A DNA stretch of 64,000 nucleotides. It comes from Gallibacterium trehalosifermentans (GTDB lineage: Bacteria > Pseudomonadota > Gammaproteobacteria > Enterobacterales > Pasteurellaceae). Position numbers and translations under genes: made by a program. The stretch covers positions 372,001 to 436,000 of the forward strand of contig NZ_JBHLWB010000001.1 in NCBI RefSeq assembly GCF_042433055.1. Direction: 5' to 3'. Under the pieces are notes generated by a model that did not search any database, had not been told where the DNA came from, and was given only the letters and a program-made list of their open reading frames with translations. Below, piece after piece: positions 44,626 to 54,356 of this stretch; the first letter of the stretch is position 1, and each line of letters opens with the position of its first letter.

Positions 44626-44664
44626 TAGAATTAAAAGGAAAAGCCTGTGATAGCTTTTCCTTTT
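44626..44664 (+). promoter_or_regulatory. Promoter with immediate stem-loop before the purine permease
   Basis: An extended -10, TGCTAGAAT (TAGAAT 44626-44631), would start transcription near 44638. A perfect 12-bp stem AAAAGGAAAAGC (44633-44644) / GCTTTTCCTTTT (44653-44664) with an 8-base loop lies at that point and is followed by T-rich sequence. It may be an attenuator or mRNA-stabilising 5' hairpin, or a terminator for the upstream gene. Confidence 0.5.
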
Positions 44665-44694
44665 GTTTTTTATTTATTTTACAGGTGTTTTTTT

Positions 44695-46002
44695 ATGCAA
44701 AATCAAAATCTTTTGGCGAAATTTTTTCATTTGGAACAACATAATACCAATGTAAAAACGGAAATTATCGCTGGGATCACAACATTTCTTACCATGGTTT
44801 ATATTGTATTCGTTAACCCGTCAATCTTAGGCGTGGCTGGTATGGATACTCAAGTTGTCTTTGTTACTACCTGCTTAATTGCTGCATTAGGTAGTATTTT
44901 AATGGGCTTATTTGCCAATTTACCTGTTGCTCTAGCGCCTGCAATGGGGCTAAATGCGTTTTTTGCGTATGTCGTCGTAAGTAAAATGGGGCTGTCTTGG
45001 CAAGTTGGTATGGGAACCATTTTCTGGGGAGCCGTTGGGCTATTAGCGTTAACCTTATTTCAAATCCGCTCTTGGTTAATTTCCTCTATTCCACTTAGTT
45101 TGCGTGTGGGTATTACGGCGGGGATCGGCTTGTTTATTGCTTTGATGGGATTCCATAATGCGGGCATTATTGTGCCAAATGAAGCAACCTTAATGTCCCT
45201 AGGCGATTTACATTCACCAACAGTTTTATTGGGTATTTTAGGCTTCTTTATCATTGTCATTTTAGCAGCTAAAAATATTCATGCCTCTGTTTTAGTGTCT
45301 ATTGTCGTTACTACGGTATTGTCGTTATTGTTAGGTAAAACACAATTTCAGGGCGTCTTTTCTATGCCACCGAGTATTACTTCTGTGGTTGGGCAAGTGG
45401 ATTTAAGCGGTGCTTTACAAGGTGATCTATTAGGCATTATTTTCTCCTTTATGCTTGTGAATCTTTTCGATTCATCAGGTACACTACTTGGCGTTACCGA
45501 AAAAGCAGGAATCAGCAATGCGCAAGGTACTTTCCCGAAAATGAAACAAGCATTGTATGTTGATAGTGTAAGTTCTGTAACGGGGGCTTATTTAGGTACA
45601 TCATCGGTTACTGCTTATATTGAAAGCAGCACTGGGGTATCTGTTGGTGGACGTACAGGGCTAACCGCTGTGGTTGTGGGAATTCTGTTCTTATTAGTCA
45701 TTTTTATTTCACCATTAGCTTCGATTGTGCCACCATATGCAACTGCAGGCGCATTAATTTATGTGGGCATTTTAATGTCATCAAGTTTGATTAAAGTACG
45801 TTGGGACGATTTAACTGAAGCAACGCCAGCATTTATTACCGCAGCAATGATGCCATTTACTTATTCAATCACAGAAGGGATTGCGCTAGGATTTATTAGC
45901 TATTGTGTCATGAAACTCTTTACTGGCAAGGCGAAAGAGGTCAGTGTTCCTGTTTGGCTAATTGCATTGTTATTTTTATTTAAGATTGTTTTTGTTGATT
46001 AA
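44695..46002 (+). CDS. NCS2/AzgA-type purine permease (adenine/hypoxanthine/guanine)
   Basis: The 435-residue inner-membrane protein has 12 or more hydrophobic segments. The family motifs are AGITTFLTMVYIVFVNPSIL, APAMGLNAFFAYVV, LVNLFDSSGTLLGVTEKAG and SSVTAYIESSTGVSVGGRTG. These place it with the AzgA-type proton/purine symporters (AdeP/GhxP group). The ATG at 44695 (MQNQNLL) fits the family start and has AGGTG upstream; an earlier in-frame ATG at 44647 lies inside the hairpin. Adenine is the likely substrate, but hypoxanthine or guanine cannot be excluded. Confidence 0.88.
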   Translation: MQNQNLLAKFFHLEQHNTNVKTEIIAGITTFLTMVYIVFVNPSILGVAGMDTQVVFVTTCLIAALGSILMGLFANLPVALAPAMGLNAFFAYVVVSKMGLSWQVGMGTIFWGAVGLLALTLFQIRSWLISSIPLSLRVGITAGIGLFIALMGFHNAGIIVPNEATLMSLGDLHSPTVLLGILGFFIIVILAAKNIHASVLVSIVVTTVLSLLLGKTQFQGVFSMPPSITSVVGQVDLSGALQGDLLGIIFSFMLVNLFDSSGTLLGVTEKAGISNAQGTFPKMKQALYVDSVSSVTGAYLGTSSVTAYIESSTGVSVGGRTGLTAVVVGILFLLVIFISPLASIVPPYATAGALIYVGILMSSSLIKVRWDDLTEATPAFITAAMMPFTYSITEGIALGFISYCVMKLFTGKAKEVSVPVWLIALLFLFKIVFVD

Positions 46003-46011
46003 GGCATCATG

Positions 46012-46368
46012 ATGCAAAAATTACTTTATATTTTAAATGACTCACCATATAGCGGGGAGAAAACATTTAATGCGTTACGTTTGGCGTTGGCATTAAAAGA
46101 AGAATACTCAAAAGACGTTGAAATGAAAATTTTCTGTTTTTCTGATGCGGTGTTAGCTGGATTAAAAGGACAAAACCCAAAAGAGGGGGCAAATGTACAA
46201 GAGCTATTAAGTATCTTGACTGGATTAGGGGTTGAAGTAAAACTTTGTACCACTTGTTCAAATGCACGAGCGGTATCACATCACCCCTTGATTGATGGGG
46301 TAACGCTTGGTACCTTAGCCGATGTCGCTGAATGGACATTATGGGCGGATAAAGTCCTGACTTTTTAA
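46012..46368 (+). CDS. ychN: DsrE-family protein YchN
   Basis: The 118-residue protein is a close match to E. coli YchN: SDAVLAGLKGQNPKEGANVQE, VKLCTTCSNARAVS and LADVAEWTLWADKVLTF. The CTTC pair sits where DsrE/TusD proteins carry the sulfur-relay cysteine. Its function is not settled. Two ATG codons are adjacent (46009, 46012); the second matches the YchN start. A terminator follows. Confidence 0.88.
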   Translation: MQKLLYILNDSPYSGEKTFNALRLALALKEEYSKDVEMKIFCFSDAVLAGLKGQNPKEGANVQELLSILTGLGVEVKLCTTCSNARAVSHHPLIDGVTLGTLADVAEWTLWADKVLTF

Positions 46369-46379
46369 ATGACATAATC

Positions 46380-46409
46380 AAAACGCCGATTGTGAGAGAT
46401 CGGCGTTTT
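46380..46409 (+). terminator. Terminator after ychN
   Basis: AAAACGCCGAT and ATCGGCGTTTT form an 11-bp stem with an 8-base loop, 12 bases after the stop, in the gap before recB. Confidence 0.8.
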
Positions 46410-46432
46410 CCTCTCTAACAATAAGATAAATA

Positions 46433-49400
46433 ATGAAAACACAACTCAATCCAATCTCACTGCCCTTAGCACAAAATAATGTGATTGAAGCCTCTGCGGG
46501 TACAGGGAAAACCTATACAATGGTAACACTGTATCTACGTTTATTACTGCAAGCAGGCAAGCATAATTTTCCACAACCATTAGATATTGAGCAGATTCTC
46601 GTGGTAACCTTTACCAAAGATGCCACCAAAGAATTACGCCAACGGATCAATCAACGGATTCAGTCGTGGCTAAACCTACTACAACAGTATCAACAGCAAC
46701 AAGACAAAACTTTGATTACGGATCAGGAGCTGTTAAATTTACTCCCTTTTATTGAACACAATTTACCATTAGCCATTCAACGCTTAACTTTTGCGACTCA
46801 ATATATTGATCGAGCAGCAATTTTTACTATTCACAGTTTTTGCCAACGCATTTTACGCCAATATGCGTTTGATTCGGGCTTATCCTTTGCGTTTTCGGTA
46901 GGAGAAGAGAATCAGGCGCGTTTACGGCAAATTAATTATCAATTATGGCGTGAACAATTCTATGCGTTAGATCACGAACAAGCAGCAATCATTACACAGA
47001 TATTTAGTTCGCCCGATCAGCTATTTGAAAAATTTAAAAAATTATTATCTGGTGATATGCCACAAATTACGCAAACGTTGTTATTTAATGATTTGACCTC
47101 AGGGATCGCATATTACCAACAACAATTAGCGACTTTTTCGGCGATTGAAAGGACGCACCTCACTGCGTTTGTCGATTGGTTTACCCAAAACAAAGCGGCA
47201 ATCCAAAAAACAAGTGAAAAAAAGATTCAAACTTATTTAGCCTCAGAAAAAGAGACGGAATTACAGTTAAAAACTGCAAAAGCATTAACTGAGATTAAAT
47301 TTTATAAAGGCAAAGCTGTGCCGTTACCGCCATTTATTCTTGAGTTAGAAAAATTCTTTGCGAACTTTGCGCAAGAGGCTTATGTGGCGAGTATGAATTA
47401 TCTCTATATTCAGCTATTGCGGGAACGTATTTTTAACTATCAAGATAAGCATAATGAGAAAAGCTTTGATGATCTGCTGCGCTTATTGCGTGATGCTTTA
47501 TATAAGCCACAAGCCGAGAAATTAATTCGTTTAATTCGTCAGCAGTATCCGTTTGCGATGATTGATGAGTTTCAGGATACCGATCCGATTCAATTAGCAA
47601 TTTTTGAAAAAATTTATCTGATGACAAAACCTGATTACCCATTAGCGAACCTTACGGTTATCGGTGATCCAAAGCAGGCAATTTACCGTTTCCGTGGGGC
47701 CGATATTTTTACGTATTTGTCTATTATGGATAATCAACGTCAATACCACATTCCCAATATTTATACTTTGCAACATAACTATCGTTCTGCAACAGGACTA
47801 ATTGATAGTTTAAATCAACTTTATACCCAAGCAGAAAATCCATTTTACTTAACCAATATTGTATTTCCGCCTATCCAAGCGCATAACCAAGGTTATCTTG
47901 TCATCAATGAGAAAAAACAACCTGCGTGGCAGATGTTGCAATTAACAGAAGAGTATAAGAAAAAAGAGTTATATCAACGTGCAATCGCCGAAATGTATGC
48001 GAGCTATTTACAGCAGCTGCTTAAATTAGCCGAACAGCAACAAGCCTATTTTGTTGAAGATCCAACTCAAATGACGCAACGAGCTGTTGTTGCTAAAGAT
48101 ATTGCTGTTTTAGTGCGTAATGAGAATGAAAGTCAGCTTATTCGTACAGCATTAGCAAAAAAAGGGTTAGCGTCAGTTTATTTATCAGAACGTTCTAATG
48201 TGTTTGATAGTGTGATTGCTCAGGATTTATATTTGGTGCTACGAGCCTGTTTTACGCCTTTTAATGAGCGGGCTGTTTTATCGGCGATAGGCTCAACGTT
48301 ATGGGCTTTTGCTGCCGATCAGATTCATCAACTGAAAGAAAATGAAGATCAGTGGGCTGCATTGATCGAGCGTTTTCTGGAATATCGGCAGATTTGGCAA
48401 ACACAAGGTGTATTACCTATGTTGTATCGCTTGTACCAAACTGAAAATATTCCACAGCGTTTGCAACAATTTGCTTTGGGCGAGCGTTACCTCGTCGATT
48501 TATTGCATTTAAGCGAGTTATTGCAACAGGCAATGAGTCAACAGCAAAATGAAGAAGCGCTGTTGAATTGGTATCAACAACAACTTAGTGATATAGCCAG
48601 TAATGAAGAAAATCGCTTACGCTTAGAGCGAGAACAAGATGTGATAAAAATTATCACCATTCATAAGTCAAAAGGATTAGAGTTCCCGTTAGTCTGTTTG
48701 CCGTTTATCATGACGCGCTCCAGTAGAGGAAAAGCTGAAGAAGTCTCTTTCTATCATAATACAGAAAATCAACTCATTTGGGATATTGCGCAAGAAGAGA
48801 AATCGCAGGTTGGTTTAGAAAATCGAGCGGAAAATATGCGCCTTTTATATGTAGCATTGACGCGGGCTAAATATCAACTGATCGTTGGTGTGCCATCATT
48901 GCCCGTTGCTGAGGATAAAACGACAACAGAAACATTAACGCCTTTAGATTATTTATTGGTACAAGGAGAAATGCTCGCAACTGAATCAAGTTATCAGGCG
49001 TTATTTGATCGTGCGTTGTCGCCTGAAAATTGGCAAGTAGTACAGGAAAATGCTATTTGCTATCAAGATTCTTGGCGTCCTAATTTAACTGTCGAGAAAC
49101 CGATCGAAGTGCAGTATGTGAAACAGCCAGTGGAAAAAAATTGGCGAGTAACCAGTTTTACTGCTATACAAAGCAAATTACAGACGATTTATGATGAGCA
49201 TTTTGTCGATTTGGCACAAGATTATTTCGATCAAGAAATGCAAGTTGCCGAGTTATCGACACAGTTAGATCCGCTAAACACAACCTACTATCCTGCAGAT
49301 TTTTCGCCATTTGATTTCCCGAAAGGCGCAACGGTCGGCGCACATTTGCACCGTTATTTGGAAAAATTGGATTTTACTAAACCTATCAACATAGAGAGCT

Positions 49401-50005
49401 TTAAGCCATTATGCCAAATACTTAATCTAACTGATGATTGGCTAGCACCACTACAAACTTGGTTTACTCAGGTAGTAAGCAAGCCATTACCTGAATTGGG
49501 GGCATTACAACATATTAGCCGTAAAGATAAATTAACGGAGTTACAATTTTATCTTAAACTTGGAAAATTATTTAATAATCAACAATTTAATCAAATTTTA
49601 CAACAATATCACCCACTGTATGATCAACAATATCCAATCCAAGTTGACGAAATTCAGGGATTTATTCGTGGTTTTATTGATGTTGTTGTTAGACGAGATA
49701 ATCGCTATTATCTCATTGATTATAAAAGTAATTTTTTGGGTAAAGAATCGAGTTGCTATCAATCAGATAATCTGCAAAAAGTTATCTCCGCACAGCGTTA
49801 TGATTTGCAATATTTGATTTATACGTTGGCGTTGCACCGTTACCTAAAATTACACGATCCCGATTATCAGTATGCGACCCATTTTGGTGGAGTGTTTTAT
49901 CTTTTTGTACGGGGCATGGCGGTAGCAGATGATGCCCAAACAGGCATTTTTTTCACTAAACCCGCTACGGAATTAATTGAAAAATTAGATCAGCTTTGGG
50001 AATAA
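46433..50005 (+). CDS. recB: RecBCD helicase-nuclease subunit RecB
   Basis: RecB is the 3'-5' helicase and nuclease of RecBCD for double-strand break repair. UvrD-type motifs are EASAGTGKTYTM (residues 18-29), VVTFTKDATKELRQRI, DEFQDTDPIQLAIFEK, IGDPKQAIYRFRGAD and LLYVALTRAKYQL. The C-terminal nuclease shows GFIRGFIDVVVRR and YYLIDYKSNFLG with the catalytic Asp/Lys set. The 1190 residues are near the Pasteurellaceae norm. recD follows after three bases; recC is not in this window. Confidence 0.96.
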   Translation: MKTQLNPISLPLAQNNVIEASAGTGKTYTMVTLYLRLLLQAGKHNFPQPLDIEQILVVTFTKDATKELRQRINQRIQSWLNLLQQYQQQQDKTLITDQELLNLLPFIEHNLPLAIQRLTFATQYIDRAAIFTIHSFCQRILRQYAFDSGLSFAFSVGEENQARLRQINYQLWREQFYALDHEQAAIITQIFSSPDQLFEKFKKLLSGDMPQITQTLLFNDLTSGIAYYQQQLATFSAIERTHLTAFVDWFTQNKAAIQKTSEKKIQTYLASEKETELQLKTAKALTEIKFYKGKAVPLPPFILELEKFFANFAQEAYVASMNYLYIQLLRERIFNYQDKHNEKSFDDLLRLLRDALYKPQAEKLIRLIRQQYPFAMIDEFQDTDPIQLAIFEKIYLMTKPDYPLANLTVIGDPKQAIYRFRGADIFTYLSIMDNQRQYHIPNIYTLQHNYRSATGLIDSLNQLYTQAENPFYLTNIVFPPIQAHNQGYLVINEKKQPAWQMLQLTEEYKKKELYQRAIAEMYASYLQQLLKLAEQQQAYFVEDPTQMTQRAVVAKDIAVLVRNENESQLIRTALAKKGLASVYLSERSNVFDSVIAQDLYLVLRACFTPFNERAVLSAIGSTLWAFAADQIHQLKENEDQWAALIERFLEYRQIWQTQGVLPMLYRLYQTENIPQRLQQFALGERYLVDLLHLSELLQQAMSQQQNEEALLNWYQQQLSDIASNEENRLRLEREQDVIKIITIHKSKGLEFPLVCLPFIMTRSSRGKAEEVSFYHNTENQLIWDIAQEEKSQVGLENRAENMRLLYVALTRAKYQLIVGVPSLPVAEDKTTTETLTPLDYLLVQGEMLATESSYQALFDRALSPENWQVVQENAICYQDSWRPNLTVEKPIEVQYVKQPVEKNWRVTSFTAIQSKLQTIYDEHFVDLAQDYFDQEMQVAELSTQLDPLNTTYYPADFSPFDFPKGATVGAHLHRYLEKLDFTKPINIESFKPLCQILNLTDDWLAPLQTWFTQVVSKPLPELGALQHISRKDKLTELQFYLKLGKLFNNQQFNQILQQYHPLYDQQYPIQVDEIQGFIRGFIDVVVRRDNRYYLIDYKSNFLGKESSCYQSDNLQKVISAQRYDLQYLIYTLALHRYLKLHDPDYQYATHFGGVFYLFVRGMAVADDAQTGIFFTKPATELIEKLDQLWE

Positions 50006-50008
50006 ACA

Positions 50009-51967
50009 ATGTTAACCATTTTACGGCAGTTACGAGAGGCTGCCATTATTGAACAAATTGATTACTATTTTGCACAGTTGATTTATCAGCAAGGAACAAC
50101 GCTCGATCCTAAGGTCAATAATCTTGCTACTTTACTGGCTGCGCTATTAAGTTTTCATCATCAACGCGGGCATAGTTGCTTGTATTTAAGCGAAGATTTG
50201 CTCGCTAATCCATTTGAATTATTGTCATTACCAGAAGGGCAATCATTACTACATGAATTGCGTCAATCGCTGCCTTCCATACCTGTTACAGAGTGGCATA
50301 CACCACTATTACTTCATGCCGCTTTTTCTAGTGATCAACAGCAGGTAACGCCGATTGTATTGCGTTTGTTTGCGCAGGATACCGTTTGTTATTTACACCG
50401 TATTTGGCAAGATGAATATTATATTGCGCAACGTTTAGCTAACAGTAAAGTGCTACCTCATACAGCTCAACAGCTGAGCTATATTGAACACATTTTATCC
50501 ACCCTTTTTGTCGCCACGGCACCTAAACCTGATTGGCAAAAAATTGCTGTAGCCACGGCATTTTCCAGAACGATCACCTTTATTTCAGGTGGACCTGGGA
50601 CAGGGAAAACCACAACTGTCGCTAAATTATTATTAGGATTGCAATGGTTACAACGCTTACAACAACAACCACCATTATCCATTCGCTTAGCTGCACCGAC
50701 GGGAAAAGCGGCAACACGTTTAACAGAATCCTTGCACCAAGCAGTACAACAGATTCAATTACCGCTAGATTTCACCGCAGAGTTGCCACAAGAGGCGGCA
50801 ACAATTCACCGTTTATTGGGAATGCACCCAAATAGTCCACCTACATATCATCAACAACGTCCATTAAATATTGATGTGTTGGTGGTGGACGAAGCATCAA
50901 TGATTGATTTAGCAACGATGGCATTATTATTGCGTGGCGTTCACCCTAATACGAGGTTGATTTTTCTAGGTGATAAAGATCAATTAGCCTCAGTGGAGGT
51001 AGGGGCGATTATGGCGGAATTAGGGCAATTTTTACCGCTAGCATATAGTCAACCTCACGCGGATTATTTACAACACGTCTGTGGACAAACTTTAGCGGCA
51101 ACACCGCAATGTAATTTTATCCGTGATAGCCTATGTCATTTGCAACATAGTTATCGTTTTCGTGCCGATAAAGGGATTGGGCAGTTAGCGAATGCTGTCA
51201 ATCAAGGCGCTGCAGAGCAGAGCTGGCAGCTATTTTCTCGTTATGAAGATATTCAAGTTTTATCGCTATCTAACCAACAGATTGGTGAAAAAAATCACCA
51301 CGTTGTACAGTTTGCCTGCACATTATATCGAGAATATTTTATGTTCATGCAACAGCAAACACTCTGGACGCCAGCACAAATTGCCCAAGCATTTGCTTTA
51401 TTTAAGCGTAATCGTTTATTAAGCGCTTTACGTAGTGGAGCATTGGGGGTAGAGCAGCTAAATCAACAGATTGCAGAAATGTTGCGACAGCAGAAGCACG
51501 TTACATTTCGTGCTGCACATGAATGGTATTTAGGTAAACCAGTAATTGTGTTGCAAAATGATCATAATGTACGCTTATTTAATGGAGATATTGGGTTGGT
51601 ATTACCTGATGAACAGGGGAATTTAAAAGTCTGGTTTGAAACAGAAAGCGGCTTTCGAGGTGTATTACCGAGCCGAGTTCCGAGTGTAGAATCGGCTTAT
51701 GTGATGACAGTACATAAATCACAAGGTTCGGAATTTAATCATACTGTGTTAGTGTTACCACAAGAGTTTAATGCGTTGCTCACTAGAGAATTAATTTATA
51801 CAGCAATTACACGAGCAAAAGATAAATTTACGGTATTTAGTGAGGAGATGATTTGGCTCAATGCTGTACAGCGTCGTACGTTCCGCGCTAGTGGATTAGC
51901 GACACAAATTAAACGCTATTTTTATCAAGGAGAAGAAAATGTTAATTGCCATTCCAGCATTAAATGA
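50009..51967 (+). CDS. recD: RecBCD helicase subunit RecD
   Basis: RecD is the 5'-3' helicase of RecBCD. Walker A GGPGTGKTTTVAKLL lies near residue 195. DEASMIDLATM (Walker B) and VHKSQGSEFNHTVLVLP (SF1B motif) follow. It has 652 residues. Its 3' end overlaps the start of gloB by 29 bases, so the two are translated from one message. Confidence 0.95.
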   Translation: MLTILRQLREAAIIEQIDYYFAQLIYQQGTTLDPKVNNLATLLAALLSFHHQRGHSCLYLSEDLLANPFELLSLPEGQSLLHELRQSLPSIPVTEWHTPLLLHAAFSSDQQQVTPIVLRLFAQDTVCYLHRIWQDEYYIAQRLANSKVLPHTAQQLSYIEHILSTLFVATAPKPDWQKIAVATAFSRTITFISGGPGTGKTTTVAKLLLGLQWLQRLQQQPPLSIRLAAPTGKAATRLTESLHQAVQQIQLPLDFTAELPQEAATIHRLLGMHPNSPPTYHQQRPLNIDVLVVDEASMIDLATMALLLRGVHPNTRLIFLGDKDQLASVEVGAIMAELGQFLPLAYSQPHADYLQHVCGQTLAATPQCNFIRDSLCHLQHSYRFRADKGIGQLANAVNQGAAEQSWQLFSRYEDIQVLSLSNQQIGEKNHHVVQFACTLYREYFMFMQQQTLWTPAQIAQAFALFKRNRLLSALRSGALGVEQLNQQIAEMLRQQKHVTFRAAHEWYLGKPVIVLQNDHNVRLFNGDIGLVLPDEQGNLKVWFETESGFRGVLPSRVPSVESAYVMTVHKSQGSEFNHTVLVLPQEFNALLTRELIYTAITRAKDKFTVFSEEMIWLNAVQRRTFRASGLATQIKRYFYQGEENVNCHSSIK

Positions 51968-52637
51968 TAATTATATTTGGTGTTACAGTCGGGATAATGT
52001 ACACGCTTTGTTGATTGATCCAGCAGAAGTGGCACCTGTTGAGGCATTTTTAGCCAAATCATCATTAACATTAGAGGCGATTCTAATTACTCATAATCAT
52101 GCCGATCACACAGGTGGCGTTGCTCAATTACGCAAAGCTTATCCTCATGTACCAGTTTATGCACCTGCAGAAGTTGATTCTCACCTTGTAACACATAAGG
52201 TGGAGGAGGGGATTTATCATACCGCACATTATTCGTTAAATATTTTGGCGACCGAAGGGCATACCGCGGGACATATTAGCTATGTTGTGGATAATCATCT
52301 CTTTTGTGGTGATACGTTATTTTCCCTAGGTTGTGGTCGTGTTTTTACGGGTGATTATGCACAAATGTTTACTTCCTTAGAGAAATTAAAACAACTACCA
52401 GATGAAACGATAGTTTGCCCTGCGCATGAATATACATTAAGCAATTTGCGTTTTGCACAATCTATCGAACATTCTGCAGAATTAGCCACCTATGCCACGA
52501 AAATAGAAGCGTTACGGCAACAACAGCAACCGACTGTGCCAACCACATTAGGTGTAGAGAAAGCATTAAATCCATTTTTACGTTGCCAAAACGTAGCGCA
52601 ATTTACAGCATTACGCCAAGCAAAGGATCGGTTTTAA
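51939..52637 (+). CDS. gloB: Hydroxyacylglutathione hydrolase (glyoxalase II)
   Basis: GloB hydrolyses S-lactoylglutathione in methylglyoxal detoxification. The metallo-beta-lactamase motif THNHADHTGG (residues 52-61), EGHTAGHISY, FCGDTLFSLGCGR and CPAHEYT supply the two-metal site. It has 232 residues, slightly shorter than E. coli GloB (251). AAGGAGAAG lies just before the ATG, inside recD. Confidence 0.94.
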   Translation: MLIAIPALNDNYIWCYSRDNVHALLIDPAEVAPVEAFLAKSSLTLEAILITHNHADHTGGVAQLRKAYPHVPVYAPAEVDSHLVTHKVEEGIYHTAHYSLNILATEGHTAGHISYVVDNHLFCGDTLFSLGCGRVFTGDYAQMFTSLEKLKQLPDETIVCPAHEYTLSNLRFAQSIEHSAELATYATKIEALRQQQQPTVPTTLGVEKALNPFLRCQNVAQFTALRQAKDRF

Positions 52638-52650
52638 AAACGCAAAAAAT

Positions 52651-52697
52651 AGGTCGCTCTTTAAGGCGACCTAAATCTCAATTTGAGTGAAAAATAA
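52651..52697. repeat. Hairpin plus dispersed repeat element, copy B
   Basis: AGGTCGC and GCGACCT (52651-52672) form a 7-bp stem downstream of gloB. It adjoins an exact inverted copy of the 28-bp repeat seen at 40224-40251. The hairpin probably ends gloB transcription. The 28-bp block looks like part of a family of intergenic elements. Confidence 0.6.
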
Positions 52698-52729
52698 TGA
52701 AAATCACGTGGTTAACAAACAGAATTTTA

Positions 52730-53701
52730 CTATTTATATTGTGCAAACTGTTCTTGGCAAGCAAGTAGTTGTTGTTTTGTTAACATAAAGACACCATCAC
52801 CGCCATGCTTAAATGTAATCCATTCAAACGGCACCGTTGGGAATTGGGCAATTAAATGCACCATGCTGTTACCGACCTCACAAATTAACACACCATTATC
52901 GTTAAGGTAATCTGCGGCATTGGCAATAATGCGTTTTACCAGAATTAAGCCATCATGCCCTGCTTCCAAACCTAATATCGGCTCATGCGAAAACTCTACT
53001 GGCATATCAGCAATATCCTCTTCATCAACATAAGGCGGGTTACTGACAATTAAATCGTAACCATCTTGCGGTAGATTAGCAAAAAGATCGGACTGTAACG
53101 GGAAAACTTGCTGCTCCATATGGTGATGCGCAATATTTATTTCAGCAACATTTAACGCATCTAATGAAATATCCACCGCATCAATTTCAGCATTAGGGAA
53201 TTTATCGGCACAGGCAATCGCAATGCAGCCACTTCCTGTACACATATCTAAAATACGTTTTGGTTCGTTCCGCACAACACCTGTAAACCCATTTTGAATT
53301 AACTCTCCAACTGGAGAGCGAGGGATCAGTACCCGTTCATCGACATAAAATTGCAATCCGCAAAACCAAGCAGAATTTGTTAAATAAGCGACTGGTTTGC
53401 GAGTTGCTAGCCGCTCTGTAACTAATGCGAGTAATTTTTGTTTTTCAATATCCGTTAGACGGGAATGATAAAGTTCAGTTGGTACATCTAATGGTAAATG
53501 CAATGTTGATAAAACCAGTTGTAAGGTTTCGTCCCACGCATTATCAAAACCATGCCCATAAAAAATATCCGCTGCGTTGAAATAACTATATGTCCAACGG
53601 AGAAAATCTTGAATAGTATGCAAATTTGATAGGGGCGAGTAGAGTTGAATTTCTTCAATAAGTTCTTGATTATAAAGTTGTTGTTCTGACATAGCATTCA
53701 T
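52730..53701 (-). CDS. prmB: 50S ribosomal protein L3 glutamine methyltransferase PrmB
   Basis: PrmB methylates Gln150 of ribosomal protein L3. The HemK-like protein (323 residues) has the SAM motif LDMCTGSGCIAIACA (about residue 140) and catalytic NPPYVDEEDIADMP (about 208). The start may be ATG 53701 or the ATG three codons later (53692). It is divergent from smrB across about 95 bases, the same arrangement as in E. coli. Confidence 0.94.
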   Translation of the reverse strand: MNAMSEQQLYNQELIEEIQLYSPLSNLHTIQDFLRWTYSYFNAADIFYGHGFDNAWDETLQLVLSTLHLPLDVPTELYHSRLTDIEKQKLLALVTERLATRKPVAYLTNSAWFCGLQFYVDERVLIPRSPVGELIQNGFTGVVRNEPKRILDMCTGSGCIAIACADKFPNAEIDAVDISLDALNVAEINIAHHHMEQQVFPLQSDLFANLPQDGYDLIVSNPPYVDEEDIADMPVEFSHEPILGLEAGHDGLILVKRIIANAADYLNDNGVLICEVGNSMVHLIAQFPTVPFEWITFKHGGDGVFMLTKQQLLACQEQFAQYK

Positions 53702-53798
53702 GTTGATAAGTGAAAAAAGATGGCTATTTATACCATATTTTCAGCAAAAGGTGTTAGTTGTGTTAGAATGGCGCGCTGTTTAAATGATGAGGATAATG

Positions 53799-54323
53799 AT
53801 GGATTCACAAGATCGCAATTTATTTCAAGCGTTTGTTCAAGGAATCAAACCGCTAAAACAAGACACTGTAACGTTTTCTACGCAGCAAAAACGTCAACGT
53901 CAGCAAGCCGCCATGAAAGCATTACGTGAAAAAGAGGATACCTTATTTTATTTTTCTGACGAATATGAACCTTTATTAGATGAAGATGGCGGGCGTTATT
54001 TGCGTCAGGGTGATGATCATTACTTATTAAAGCGATTACGCCGTGGAGATTTTGTCCCCGATCTTTTTTTAGATTTACACGGTTTAACACGAGAACAAGC
54101 AAAGCAGGAGCTAGCTGCATTACTATTGGCGTGTGAAAAAGAAAATTTACCCTGTGCTTGTATTATGACTGGGTATGGTAGTTTTACTTTAAAAAAACAA
54201 ATTCCGCGTTGGTTAGTGCAATACCCTAAAGTTGTTGCTTTTCATCACGCGCCAAAAGAGTGGGGTGGTGATGCAGCGTTTTTAGTCTTAATAGACGTTG
54301 AGGAAAATTTGCAGCAGTTATAA
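53799..54323 (+). CDS. smrB: Smr-domain endonuclease SmrB, ribosome rescue factor
   Basis: SmrB cuts mRNA at collided ribosomes to start rescue. The Smr domain shows FLDLHGLTREQAKQELAALL and IMTGYGSFTLKKQIPRWL (the usual HGxG is written GYGS here). AFHHAPKEWGGDAAFLVLI follows. The sequence has four ATG choices within 16 bases (53784-53799). GAGGA at 53789-53793 favours 53799, giving 174 residues. The Tyr in place of the usual His of the catalytic-loop motif deserves note. Confidence 0.88.
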   Translation: MDSQDRNLFQAFVQGIKPLKQDTVTFSTQQKRQRQQAAMKALREKEDTLFYFSDEYEPLLDEDGGRYLRQGDDHYLLKRLRRGDFVPDLFLDLHGLTREQAKQELAALLLACEKENLPCACIMTGYGSFTLKKQIPRWLVQYPKVVAFHHAPKEWGGDAAFLVLIDVEENLQQL

Positions 54324-54348
54324 GGCGGATACCTATTATCCGCCTTAT
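54320..54348. terminator. Bidirectional terminator between smrB and dxs
   Basis: ATAAGGCGGATA and TATCCGCCTTAT form a perfect 12-bp stem with a 5-base loop between two convergent genes. Confidence 0.8.
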
Positions 54349-54356
54349 ATCTCTCA

